From: Prorocentrum cordatum
Taxonomy: Eukaryota; Sar; Dinophyceae; Prorocentrales; Prorocentraceae
Assembly: GCA_963575745.1 (NCBI GenBank)
Contig: CAUYUJ010016471.1
Span: forward strand, 629,835 to 693,834
Reading direction: 5' to 3'
Length of the DNA: 64,000 nucleotides
Below, piece after piece: positions 42,616-52,764 of the stretch; the first letter of the stretch is position 1, and the number at the start of each line of letters is the position of its first letter. The notes under the pieces are model-generated. The model ran no database searches and had not been told where the DNA came from. It was given only the letters and a program-made list of their open reading frames with translations. The position numbers were made by a program, and so were the translations under genes.

Positions 42616-43885
42616 GGCTTAGACGAATTGATAAAAGGAGAAAACATACGCAAGATGATGATGCCACGAGGACGGACAATTTAAAAGTGAAGCGGGGTAA
42701 GGGAAAAAGATGAGGGAACTGAGACAGGAGGAGAGGGCATGTCCTCCAAAGTGGCGGTCCCCCATACTGGCCCCAGCTTTTCATTCTTCAGCAAGGTCCA
42801 TATTGTTTTGCTCCGTGATTCTCTCTGAGTCCCGAAACATCAGGATTCGGGGTGATCAGCGGTAGTTCCTGAGTTATGCTTCGGGGGCCCAGACCAGAGT
42901 TGCCCCGGACCAGAGCTACCCTGGATAATTTGGGCGTCGAACCATTCCCGTATTTGGGGGGCTAGGGTTTGTCAGCTGTAACCCTTTGTTCGTGCGTCGG
43001 GGGCCCAAACTGGAGCTACCCAGGCCAGAGTTATCTGGGAAATCTCGAGCATATACATATAACGGGGGACCGGGTCCGGGGGCCCGGGGCCGGGACCTCG
43101 ACCGCAAATGTGGGTTCCGGGGGGCCCGGAGGCTCGTCGGGGCTTGCCGGAGGCCTCCCCGGTCAGACAAGAGGGCCCCAGAAGCGCCCAAGACGGCCCA
43201 AGAAACTTCCAAGAGGGCTCCGAGATGCTGAAGATGGCCTCCAGACGTCCAAGGACGCCCCCAAGAGGTCCCAAGAAGCCTCCAACATGCGTCCCAAGAG
43301 GGCCCCTAGACGCAAAAATTTGCCCATTCCCTTAGTAAAACGTGCATTTTCAACAAAGTTGCCTTTTGGGCTTTCCGACGTTACAGGACGGCCCAAGAGG
43401 CGCCCAAGACCGCCCCAAGACGGCCCAAGAAGCTTCCAAGAGGGCCCCAGGACAGCCCAAGAGGGCCCCAAGACGGCCCAAGAGGCGCCCAAGATGGCCC
43501 AAGAGGGCCCCAAGACGGGCCCAAGAGGGGGCCCAGAGGGGGACCACGAACCGCAAGCTCGAGCCTTCCGCCCCAAGAGGCCGCCAGGAGGCCCCAAGGA
43601 GGCCCCTCAAGAGGCCCCAGGAGACCCCCAAGAGGCCCAAAGGAGGCCCCGAGAAGCCCCAAATCGGCCCCCAAAATGCTTCGAACCTGCTTCCAGGAGG
43701 CCCCCGACAGGTTCAGAGGCTCCCAAGAAGCTACGTCAAACTCCCAGCGAGCGGCCGGACGAGGCCCCCCAAAAAATCCCAAGAGGGTTCCAGTATTTGT
43801 ATCCTTCAGCGCTCTCTGGCCTTCTTTCCCCTGCCCCCTTCCCTGCGACTTTCGTTGACTCAAGCTCGCCTCCTCTCCATTTCCT
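42616..43885. repeat. Low-complexity DNA with GGCCCAAGA repeats
   Basis: 42870-43040 contains a duplicated phrase around TCGGGGGCCCA(G/A)AC and (C)CAGAGTT. 43140-43790 is a degenerate array of GGCCCAAGAxG/GCGCCCAAG words, the reverse complement of the repeat type at 24390-24960. The 392-codon frame at 42969-44147 is entirely repeat-derived. Confidence 0.65.
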
Positions 43886-43997
43886 CTCTCTGCCTCTCTA
43901 TCTCTCTCTGTCTTCTTCTTCTCTCTCTCTCTCTCTCTCCATCTCTCTTTTTTATCTTTTTTTTGTCTCTCTCTCTCTCTCTCTCTCTCCTTCGCTC

Positions 43998-44043
<46 letters not shown>

Positions 44044-44060
44044 TCTTTTTCTCTCGTTCT
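43886..44060. repeat. CT microsatellite
   Basis: Long (CT)n runs with T-rich breaks; pure pyrimidine for most of 175 bp. Confidence 0.9.
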
Positions 44061-44700
44061 CTTTCTTCCTTTCATATTCCGTGTCCTTGCGACCTTCTGC
44101 AGTCCCCGACGTCGCCACGGCTGGATTCGCTCGAGCGTGTCTTGTGATGTGCGGCGGTGCGAAGCCCGTCCCACTGATCAAGGCACAGGTACGAAATGAT
44201 GGGTCCATCATTTCTTGCCTTCCCATGTGCGTTTTCCCAATCGATTCCTGGGCCCGAGGTCGCAAGAATTACGACGTCGGAGGTCTGGGGAGGCGGGAAG
44301 CACGACCTGGACCTCCGACGTCTTGGAAAAATCACGACGGCGGTTTCGGTCAATTTTCGGCCTCCGGGGCCCCTCGCAGGGTCCCGGGACCGTCAGAAAA
44401 CGACTCAGGATGAAAAAAAAAAACATCCCCAGGAAGTCGTCGAAAGGTCCAGGGGCCGCGCACAGAAAGCATCACGACATCGGACGTCCAGAGAGGAGGT
44501 AGGAACACGAGGAGGAGGGAGCCCAGACCTCCTGGCGACGCAACACCAAATACAACAAAAGCTTCCCCGCGACTTCCCCCAGAGACTCTAACTACAGAAA
44601 CTCCTTTCGTATTCCGGCCAGAAGCATCCAGAAACGATGTACATTAGCCTTGGCGAGGGGAGTGATGGCGATGGTGATGTTCATGATGACGACGGTGACG
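44061..44700. other. Intergenic with small inverted repeats
   Basis: GACGTCGGAGGTC (44273-44285) is answered by GACCTCCGACGTC (44310-44322), a perfect 13-bp inverted repeat with a 24-bp spacer. A related ACGACATCGGACGTCC occurs at about 44474. No gene seen. Confidence 0.5.
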
Positions 44701-44707
44701 ATCTTAG

Positions 44708-44747
44708 CTAGAACCTAAGCGCGCGCGAAGCGCGCGCGTGGTTCTAG
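44708..44747. repeat. Strong palindrome with alternating CG arms
   Basis: CTAGAACC ... GGTTCTAG outer arms enclose two GCGCGCGCG runs separated by AA. The 40-bp stretch can fold into a long hairpin, and its alternating CG could adopt Z-DNA. Confidence 0.75.
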
Positions 44748-45553
44748 TTCAAGTATCTGATGCCTTTCCCACAATTCCTCTCCCCTCCTGCTCTTCAGCC
44801 GTCTTTCTCCATCCTCCTCCATCCGTTTTTTCCCCTTTGCCCCGAATGCGGTCTCATTCGTTACTTCTGGCTCTTTTCATCCCACCGCCTCTCCCATCCA
44901 TCCTCTTCCCTCCTTTTTCCCTTCCTCCGTCCCGTCTGCTCCTTCCACCTTCTTTTCTCCCTACTCGCGGTAAGGGCTACGCAGCGGACAGGCATGTGAT
45001 TGAAGATAGACTGCGTTTACCGCAGAGGGCCCCTGAAATCAAAAGCCCACCCCTGCGGCCTTCCGCAGTGAACATGCGTCCAGATCTCCGCGCCGCTCCG
45101 CCGAAAATCCCTTTGAGCAAGGGCGCGCCACAAAAGAGGTCCCGCCTGCCGCTTTCCGAGGTTGCCAGCGCCGCAGCGGACCCCGTCCTCTTCACGCCGT
45201 CGCCGCAGAAGCGCATGCGCGGCGCCTCTCCAGGCATCGGGGGACGCCGGCTGTCCACTGGCCCTGGCCACGGCAACTTTGGGTCGTATTTGCCCTCGGA
45301 GTCTCGCGAGGAGTGCGTATGCACCGATCCTGGTTTCAGGCCAAGACTTGCGTCGGTGTTTGGCTGGCGTCCTCCCCAGGCAGGTGGAGCCCCCGCGGGC
45401 CGCGCATCGAGGAGGTGCCAGCAGACGAAGAGGAGGTTGTTCGGGCCTGCTCGAGGCGTAGGTGCGACGCGGCGCACGCCAGCAACGCCGCAGGCACCTC
45501 GCGTCGAGATTTCCCCCAAGCGATTTCCATGGTGCGGGCAGCGTCTGTCCTAG
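44738..45553 (+). other. Unsupported 271-codon open frame
   Basis: A basic frame with S/T-P sites (L-F-T-P-S-P-Q-K-R; R-R-T-P-A-T-P-Q) after a pyrimidine-rich leader. It could be a host exon but has no recognised domain, and the frame closes before the GGA tract. It is the only non-repetitive frame between elements 2 and 3. Confidence 0.25.
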
Positions 45554-45584
45554 ATGAGCAGGAAGAGGAGAATCGAAACCGTAC

Positions 45585-45880
45585 GGAGGAGGAGGAGGAG
45601 GAGGAGGAGGAGGCGCTTGAGGAGACGCACAGGAACAAGCACGAGGAGTATGGCACGCAAATGGACGGAGAGGCAGAGAGAGAGGAGGAGGAGAAGGAGA
45701 AGGAGGAGGAGGAGGAGGAGGAGGAAGAGGAGGGGGAGGGGGAGGAGGAGGGGGAGCGGGGGGAGGAGGAGGAGGAGGGGAGGAGGAGGGAGAGGGGGAG
45801 GGGGAGGGGGAGGAGGAGGAGAAGCCGCGGCAGCGCTCGAAGAAGGAGGAGGAGGAGGAGAAGGAGCAGGAGGAGGAAGT
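45585..45880. repeat. GGA/GGAGG purine tract
   Basis: About 300 bp almost wholly purine on the plus strand, mirror-symmetric in places. The acidic and basic frames across it are artefacts. Confidence 0.85.
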
Positions 45881-46354
45881 GCGGGTACGTCCCCCTTCTC
45901 CTCTTCCTAGTTCCTAGTTGTGGAAAGCGATGCAGGAGCGTTTCTTCCGAGCACGCGTCCAGTGCAATGGGAAATGGAGGGGCGAGGGAAGCAGGGCTGT
46001 CCACCATTCGATCCATTCGATAACGAATACCAGCGTCTGCGCCTGTAGTCGATTCGAGCACGCTCGATAAGGGTGACTCCCCTCTTCCACAGATGGGATT
46101 ATATCCGAGCGGTTCGACCATGCACGCGATTCGATTGGGTTGCTCCTGGGGACATCCACATGCCATATTTGCTTCATCGCGGTGCCCATGCGGCTCCGAG
46201 AAAACACACACACACACACCTCTACCATCCCAAATGGGCGTTTCGCTTGAAAGTTCCCCGCAATCTGGGCCCGAGGCGGCCCGTCTCATACCCTACACGG
46301 CGTTTTTCTTTTGCGTTATTGACAGGTCAATTGAGGACAATGGCACTCCATATA
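45881..46354. other. Spacer before element 3
   Basis: No gene seen. It contains a short (CA)n run (46204-46220). Confidence 0.5.
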
Positions 46355-46445
46355 GGGTTCAGTTTTTCAAACGTTAGTGCTCTAAATTGTAGCGCAGGCG
46401 CCTCGATAAACCGATGTGCATCCATGGACATCGGGCTCAAGTGCA
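46355..46445 (+). repeat. Element 3 repeat A1
   Basis: GGGTTCAGTTTTTCAAACGT... to ...GGGCTCAAGTGCA. It differs from A2 (53681-53771) at only a few positions (for example ACGTTAGT/ACGTGAGT). Confidence 0.9.
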
Positions 46446-46676
46446 TTAGTTTGCGGCTAGCCCGCATGCAGCTTGCCCTTCTTTCCAATTCCTGGAACAT
46501 ACTCTCCCGAGGCTGGGAGGCCTCTCAGACAGTCAGGAGTGTGTTGGCGCCCGTGGTGGCAAGCACGGGCGAGTGCGTAGCTGTGCTGGACCTCTTCGGC
46601 GGGACGCGTGGCCTGGCGAGCACCTCGTTCATCCTCGGCTTCCTCCTGGCGAGTGCGCTGTGCTGTGGGTGTCCCC

Positions 46677-48038
46677 ATGGCTGTGGAGGCAGGCAGGAGG
46701 CTGCTCGTGCAGTGGAGGGATGGGCAGGACTGGCAGGCCCGCGTCGCCATCGCTCCCGCCACCGCCGACGAGCTGCTGATTATCATGGAGGTTCAAGCGA
46801 CTCCCGATCAGATAGCGGCTGGGAAGATATGGTGGTGCGGGACGCCGGACGGCGACGCCTACCCTCACTGTCTGGACGTGGGTCCGCTCAGCGGGTTGAT
46901 CCTGTGCGACGACGAGGGCCGACCAGACCGAGCGACACTCCTCGGCACCTGGTTCACCAACCGCACGCGCGTGTATGGCACGGACTGGAGCGCCACGCCG
47001 CTGGAGTTCGCCAAGATGATCAAGCTGTCCCTCGGCGACCAGTGGCAGGAGCCACGGCTGGGAGCAGCGGCAGCTGGGGGTGGAGTGGCGGCGAATCTGA
47101 TTGAGGTCGGTTCGCGGTCGCTGCCGTCCCCGACGCCCGACGGCTGGCAGGTCGTCTGGAGCACGGGCGGCACCCCCCGCAAGTCGCTGCCGGGTAGCCT
47201 GAACGTGGACGAGTTCGCTGTCTGCGACGTCGGCGCCCTCGCCGTGAAGGGCTCAGAGGTGCTGCTGCTGCTGCGGAGGAGCTCAGGCGTCGAGGACGAC
47301 CTGGACTCAGACGCCCGCGTGCTCAGCATCGTCCAGAGCTCGAGTGGAGAGAGACGGCGTCCGTTCAAATATAGTGTGAGAGAGATGACCGAGACAAGCT
47401 GGGCGGCGTGGCCAATCCTTGGCCCCAGGACCGCTCGGTGGTGTCTCGACTTCATTGCTGAGCAAGACACCCACCCCCGCGCACGGCACACGAAATGGAG
47501 ACATGAAGCGGGGGTGGGTGGCCAGGACATCGATTGTCAGGACCACGACCTGGCGATGATAATGATAGAGTTGGCCGTGGTGCACGACCAGCTCAACATC
47601 ACGGAGCTGGCGAGTTTCGAGCTCCTCTTGAGGAGAGCGCAGCTCACGGAGATGAGGTATCGCGACAAGATCTTGGGGAAGCACGGCGGGGGCGAGTTCG
47701 CGGAGGATGAGTTCCTCTACATGGGGGCCGGCATCACGCGCGGCCTGGCGATGGTGAGCCCGGACCTCTCGGACCACATCACCGAGCAGCTCCACAAGGA
47801 GGCTGCCGTAATGAAGGAGCGCAGGAAGTTGAAGAAGGAGCGGCAGGCAAGCCGTGCCCCCGGCGGAGGGGGTGCAGGTGGGAGCTCGACGGCGGCGACT
47901 CAGGGGCTGCAGCAGAAGGTGAACGCCCAGGCCGCCGAGATCCGTAGGCTGATGGACAAGGTCGGTGAGACTGCACCTGCTGGCGACGGAAGCGCTGGCG
48001 GGGGACGCGGCCGCGGTGGCGGCCGGGGGGCCAAGTAG
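46677..48038 (+). CDS. Element 3 gag-like ORF1
   Basis: The frame is open from 46608; ATG at 46677 gives M-A-V-E-A-G-R-R-L-L-V-Q-W and about 453 residues. The C-terminal half has R-P-F-K-Y-S-V-R-E-M, W-P-I-L-G-P-R-T, I-A-E-Q-D-T-H-P-R-A-R-H-T-K-W and L-L-L-R-R-A-Q-L-T-E-M-R-Y-R-D-K, the conserved core of ORF1 in dinoflagellate DIRS-like elements. A lysine/arginine-rich coiled segment (K-E-R-R-K-L-K-K-E-R) and a Gly/Arg tail (RGRGGGRG) suited to RNA binding follow. It is intact and the best preserved gene in the window. Probable role: particle or RNA-binding protein. Confidence 0.7.
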   Translation: MAVEAGRRLLVQWRDGQDWQARVAIAPATADELLIIMEVQATPDQIAAGKIWWCGTPDGDAYPHCLDVGPLSGLILCDDEGRPDRATLLGTWFTNRTRVYGTDWSATPLEFAKMIKLSLGDQWQEPRLGAAAAGGGVAANLIEVGSRSLPSPTPDGWQVVWSTGGTPRKSLPGSLNVDEFAVCDVGALAVKGSEVLLLLRRSSGVEDDLDSDARVLSIVQSSSGERRRPFKYSVREMTETSWAAWPILGPRTARWCLDFIAEQDTHPRARHTKWRHEAGVGGQDIDCQDHDLAMIMIELAVVHDQLNITELASFELLLRRAQLTEMRYRDKILGKHGGGEFAEDEFLYMGAGITRGLAMVSPDLSDHITEQLHKEAAVMKERRKLKKERQASRAPGGGGAGGSSTAATQGLQQKVNAQAAEIRRLMDKVGETAPAGDGSAGGGRGRGGGRGAK

Positions 48039-48264
48039 CCTACGAGGTTCCCATGGCGGTCCCGCGGGGGCTGCTTCCAGCGGCCACCCCTGCGGGCCCG
48101 CCGCCCGCGCCCCCAGTGGGCGCCTGCAGCCGAGCTGCGAGGAGCCGTCTCCGCAAGGAGGAGCACCTCCACGCCTGGGTGCAGGAAGTTCTGGTTTCAA
48201 TTAGCTGTACGGCCACGGGTCACTGCCCGCCAAGGGCAAGTCTTCGCTCGCGCAGGAGTGCGGG

Positions 48265-48560
48265 TTGGAGCACGCCAGGCGCGTGGTGGAGGATGCCGGG
48301 CCGCCGCCAGCCTGCAACGCCGCGGCAGCCCACCGAGAGCTGTGCGGATCTGGGCACGGCTACGTCTTCGAGCCGGAGCACATCGCGTCCTACGACCGGT
48401 CCCTGGTCTCTCTGCCGAAGGGGGGCGGCCTCGCCGATGGGGGCCGCATCCTGGAGGGAGAAGCTTTACAGCAATGGGTAGGATGGAGGCAGCTGTTGAA
48501 GCGACAGCCCGAGGGCGGCAGCCAGGCGCCCAAGCCCCACTACGACGGCAAGTTCCGTTC
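48265..48560 (+). pseudogene. Element 3 RT N-terminal linker
   Basis: The frame of 48265-48690 encodes H-R-E-L-C-G-S-G-H-G-Y, then I-A-S-Y-D-R-S-L-V-S-L-P-K-G and G-G-R-I-L-E-G-E-A-L-Q-Q-W, the segment that precedes RT in dinoflagellate DIRS elements. Family resemblance ends near K-P-H-Y-D-G-K (about 48550). The rest of the RT resumes at about 49766, so 48576-49750 looks like an insertion or intron. Confidence 0.5.
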
Positions 48561-48575
48561 CCGTCGGCGCACCGG

Positions 48576-49152
48576 AACCCGACACCAACACCGAGATCCC
48601 ATTGGAAAAGAAAAAATCATAGCCTCCGTTGACTGCCGTCGCCCGTGTCTTCGGGCTCGCGTGTCCCGCGTTGATGAATGCCAGCTCTGAGCGCGTGGGA
48701 ACAAGGCGGGCCGTTGCTATTTCCCCAGGTGGGCGTTCGGATTTCCATTGGCCGCGCGAGGGCCGTGGGCCGTGCGAACCCAGCCGCGCGAACCCACAAA
48801 GGTTTCTTGGGCCGCACGTGCGACGCAACGCGCATGGGCCAAGTGCGCCGCGCTGGCCTAGCGAGCCGCGCGGGCCCCATGGGCTCCATGACTCGTCAGG
48901 GCCACATCGGGTTTCTGGGCCTGGCGCGCCCCGCGGACTTTGGAAACCCCATGGGGCCTGGAAGCCCCATGGGGCCTAGGGGCGCCATGAGCCCCATGGG
49001 ACGCTTTTCTATCATGCAAGCCCCATGGCCTGCAAGTTCGGAGAGCAATGCCAACCATCTCAAGCTTTCCAGGCTCCTTTGGATCGCTCAACCCCCACAG
49101 GGAAACCGCTGCCAACTTTTCCAGTGGCGTCTTGGTGCTGGTGCCGGCTTTT
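48576..49152. mobile_element. Inverted-repeat-bounded segment a (introner/MITE-like)
   Basis: Begins with AACCCGACACCAACACCGAG (48576) and ends with the reverse complement of a sister sequence (CTTGGTGCTGGTGCCGGC, 49131-49148, then TTTT). The interior (48840-49020) contains repeated CCCCATGGGGCC palindromes. It has no coding support. It lies inside element 3 between the RT linker and RT. Confidence 0.45.
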
Positions 49153-49168
49153 CGTTCACTGCAACATC

Positions 49169-49750
49169 AAAAAGCCGACGCCAGCACCAAGGCCTCCTCT
49201 GGATCGGCGGCCCCGTGGGCGAGCTGAACCCCTCGACGATGTCGGAAGTTTGCCAGGGGCTGCCGGCCCGGGTCAAGAGTAAACCACACTCTTTGGCCCC
49301 AAACGCGCAGGGTGGCCGCCGCCCCCACTCGCGGGAAGCAGGCGGTTCGGAATCGTCGGGTGCTGGCTTCGGGCAAATCGAGGGTCAGGGATGCGACGCG
49401 GGCGGACAGAGGGCGGGTGTGGGAGGGGGGGGGGGGCGTGTGAGGGGGGCGAGCGGGCGGGGGGAAGCGTGGGGGAGGGCGGCGGTGGGGGGAGTGAGGC
49501 TTCGGTCATGGAGGATGCCGCATTCTTCCCTCTTTTCTCCCTCCTCTCCCGAGAGCGCCCGCCAGTTTCGCTTCTCGCTTGCACTTTTTGTTTCCTGTCC
49601 TCCTTCCTACCTGCTTCGCGGCAACTCCTTTCCCCCGCCCTCCCTGGCTGTTTTGCGTTTCCTCGGGCCAGGGCGGGGCCACCCTGGTCCAAAGCGCAAT
49701 TCAAAATTTCGCGGAACAAATACTTTCTTGGTGCCGGTGTCGGCTTTTTG
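49169..49750. mobile_element. Inverted-repeat-bounded segment b (introner/MITE-like)
   Basis: Begins AAAAAGCCGACGCCAGCACC (49169) and ends with its inverted counterpart, TCTTGGTGCCGGTGTCGGC plus T's (49726-49750). It is about 580 bp, like segment a, and is separated from it by 16 bp. The interiors are not obviously alike. No coding support. Confidence 0.45.
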
Positions 49751-49765
49751 TTCTCCCATCCCGAT

Positions 49766-52764
49766 CTACCTGCGCCCAGTTTGTCGGTGACCTGTTGGAC
49801 GCCGGCGCGGTCTCCCTGAAGCAGCAGCGAGAGGAGACCGTGGGCGCCTTCTTTGTGCACAAATCGAATGGTATGCAGCGTTTAATTATTGACCCTCGGC
49901 GCGCCAATGACCTGTTTGAAGCTCCAGCGCACACAGTGCCCCCGACGGCGGGGGCTTGGTCGGCGTTGGAGATCCCGATGGACCAGGAGCTGCACCTCGC
50001 CCAGGCCGACGTGGACAACGCGTTCTACAGGATCGGCTTGCCGCGGGGGGCGCAGGAGATGTTCGTCTTGAGAGCTGTCCACCTTCCCACCCTGCTGAAG
50101 CTGAGGCCTGACCTCTCAGATCAGCTTCCGCCGGGGATCGAGACGTGGGCGTCATCTTGCCTAGAGGTGCTTCCCATGGGGTGGACGTGGAGTCTTTACT
50201 TTTGCCAATGCATGGTGATGGCTGGTGTCCAGGCTGCTGGCCTCGCCCTTTCCGATTTCATCCAGGACCGCCGTGCAGCCCCGTCGGTGACGGACCGCAA
50301 CCGGGTGGCCGTCTACGTGGACGGAGTGGCTGTGGTGGGGCTGGAGGCCGACCTGGTGACCTCCGACTGCAAGCGGGTCGCCGCGAAGCTGGAGGCGCTG
50401 GGCCTGAAGTGCAAGGGCGTGGGGGCGGCTGGCTCGGACACCACCTTCACAGGCCTGAGCTTCGAGGTCGCCTCCGGCAAGATACGGCTCTCGCGGTCTC
50501 GGACGTGGAAGTTGAGGCTGGCTCTCCTGCGCGCGGCCTCCCGTGGGTGGGCCTCGGGAGACGAGCTTCGGCATCTCCTTGGCCACTGGTGCTGGGCAGC
50601 GATCCTGCGGCGTGAACTGCTGAGTGTGTTCGCGCAGACCTACAGGTTCATCGCCCTGGCCGGCTCCAGGAGGTGGAGGTTCTGGCCCTGCGTGGAGGCC
50701 GAGCTGCGGCGGGCCGCGGCCTTGGTCTGCTTCGCGCTCGTGGACGCCAAGCGGCCCTACAGCACGGTCATGACCGCGTCCGACGCCTCGGGGGGCAGCC
50801 GCCACGACTACGGCGGGCACGGCGTGATGGAGACCGACTGGGACCTGGAGAGCGTGAGGACCGCGGCGGGGCAGGCCGAGAAGTGGCGGTGGTGTGTCTC
50901 AGATGCCATCGCTGCTCGTGCTCAGACGCTCGGTCTGCCGCAGGAGCAGGGACCAAAGCGTCCAATGTCTCGCCAGGCAGGAGTCACTTTCGACCATATC
51001 ACGCCCAGCCAGATGGGCGACGACAGCAGCTGGCGCCTGTGCGCAAAAGGTCGTTGGCGTCGTCATGAGAACATCTTGCGTACTGAGGGGCGAGGGGTAG
51101 TACTGGGGCTTCGGCATCGTCTACGCTCCCGGGCATCCCAGGGAGCTCGTCACTTGTTCCTATGTGATAACATGTCCATGGTGTTGGCCCTCAGCAAGGG
51201 CCGGGGATCTACTTCAACAGTCAATCGCACGTGCCAAGAGGTTATTGCACTCAGTTTGTTCGCCAACGTTCATTGTTGTTTCAGATGGATAGCGTCAGAG
51301 ATCAACCCAGCAGACCGACCTTCGAGAGCGTGGCCATCTCGGCCCGAGCCGCGGGACCCTCGGACATATCCACGATCCGCATGGCACCTTGATGCTCACG
51401 CGGCCGCCGCCCGCCTCGACCTGGCGCTCGAGGGGGAGATCGACAGCCACCTCCTCCGCCAGCCAGGCGGGGCCGAGGCGGGCGGCCTCTGCGGCCTCGG
51501 GGGCACTTGGCTGGACGAGCCTGCGGCGGCCGTCGGCCGGCAGGTCGAGCCAGACGAGTCGTCTCCAGGTGGAGCTGCCGAGGCGTCGTGGAGCAGCTCT
51601 TCTAGCAGCTCAGGCGAGGAGGAGCCGACGGGCGACGCTGAGGCAGACGCAGAGGCGGCTCAGGAGGCGGCAACCGCGGGACTGGGCTACATGCAAGCAT
51701 CGCGGGCGCAGCCGCAGACGGTGGCACACTACCGGGTCATCCTGAGCGAGTTCGAGAGGTGGGCCGAGGAGCAGGACCTCAAGCTAGAGATGCCAGAGGA
51801 GATGGACCAGGCCCTGTCCGCCCGCATGGACTCGCTCTTCTTCGAGGACTACAATCACGATCAAGGAGAAAAACTGATAGCAGCCGTCAAGTACTTCGAC
51901 GTCCACGGGCTGTACCAGTCGGTGGAGGCGCTGCCCCGAGCTCGCGCGGCCTTGAGAGGCTTCCGCAAGCGGGCCCCCGGACAGTCGCGGGCACCCCTGC
52001 CGCGGCCGGGGCTGGCGGCTCTGGTGGGCGCTGCGCTGTTCTTGGGGATGCAGGAGCTGGCGATCGCTCTGGAGGTGGCGTGGTGCGCCTACCTTCGGCT
52101 CCCCAGCGACTTGATCTCCATGACCGGCTCTTCGCTCATCCCGCCCCAGCAGTCCACAGGGGTGTCTCACTGGGCGCTGCTCCTGTACCACGAGGAGAAG
52201 CAGCCCAGGAGCAAGACCGGCCAGTGGGACGAAGGTTGCCTGCTGGACAGCGACAGGGTGGCGGCGATGGGACCGCTGCTGAAGGCGCTGGTACGTCGTG
52301 CCGGGCCAAGCCAGCCGTTGTGGTCCTTCTCAGCCGCGCAATTCCGAGTGCTGTTCCGCAAGGTGGCGCAGTTGGCTGGCCTCCCGGACTTGAACCCCTA
52401 CCAGGTGCGTCACGGGGCTGCCAGCGCCGACGCCCTCCACCAGAGTCGGGACATGAAGGCGATCCAGGAGAGGTTGAGGTACGCTCAAGAGACGTCGACA
52501 CGACGGCACAAGAAGCACACACGGTATCTCCGCGAGCTGGACCAGCTGGCGCCCGACACGAAGCCGCACGGAGAATACTTGGACGCCAACTTCGAGGCCC
52601 TGCTCACCAAGCGCAAGGCCGTGGCCGCGCCTCCAGGGGCAAAAAGGCCGCGGCGCTGGCCGCCGGGCAGCCCTGGCGCTCAGGAGACACTCTTGGCTCT
52701 GCCCTCCAGCTGTCGGCCGCGTCGGTCAAACGCAGGCTCAGAGCCGCGTTGGATCAGGCGCTAG
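49766..52764 (+). CDS. Element 3 RT, RNase H and tyrosine recombinase
   Basis: One frame of about 1000 codons. RT: F-V-G-D-L-L-D-A-G-A-V, I-I-D-P-R-R-A-N, A-Q-A-D-V-D-N-A-F-Y-R-I-G-L (first Asp), L-P-M-G-W-T-W-S-L and Y-V-D-G-V-A-V-V-G (Gly in place of the usual second Asp). RNase H: D-A-S-G-G-S and C-D-N-M-S-M-V-L-A, then A-D-R-P-S-R-A. Recombinase (about 51680-52560): a helical N-domain, then N-P-Y-Q-V-R-H-G-A-A-S-A-D with the catalytic Arg and K-H-T-R-Y-L-R-E-L with the likely His/Tyr. The reading frame is open well upstream, so the true start or upstream exon is unclear. Makes cDNA and integrates it by recombination. Confidence 0.8.

Noticed and set aside
42969-44147. 392-codon proline/lysine/arginine frame
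   Set aside because: Encoded entirely by the GGCCCAAGA repeat and the CT microsatellite.
45313-46023. Glu-rich 236-codon frame
   Set aside because: Translation of the GGA tract; the opposite-strand frame is just as long.
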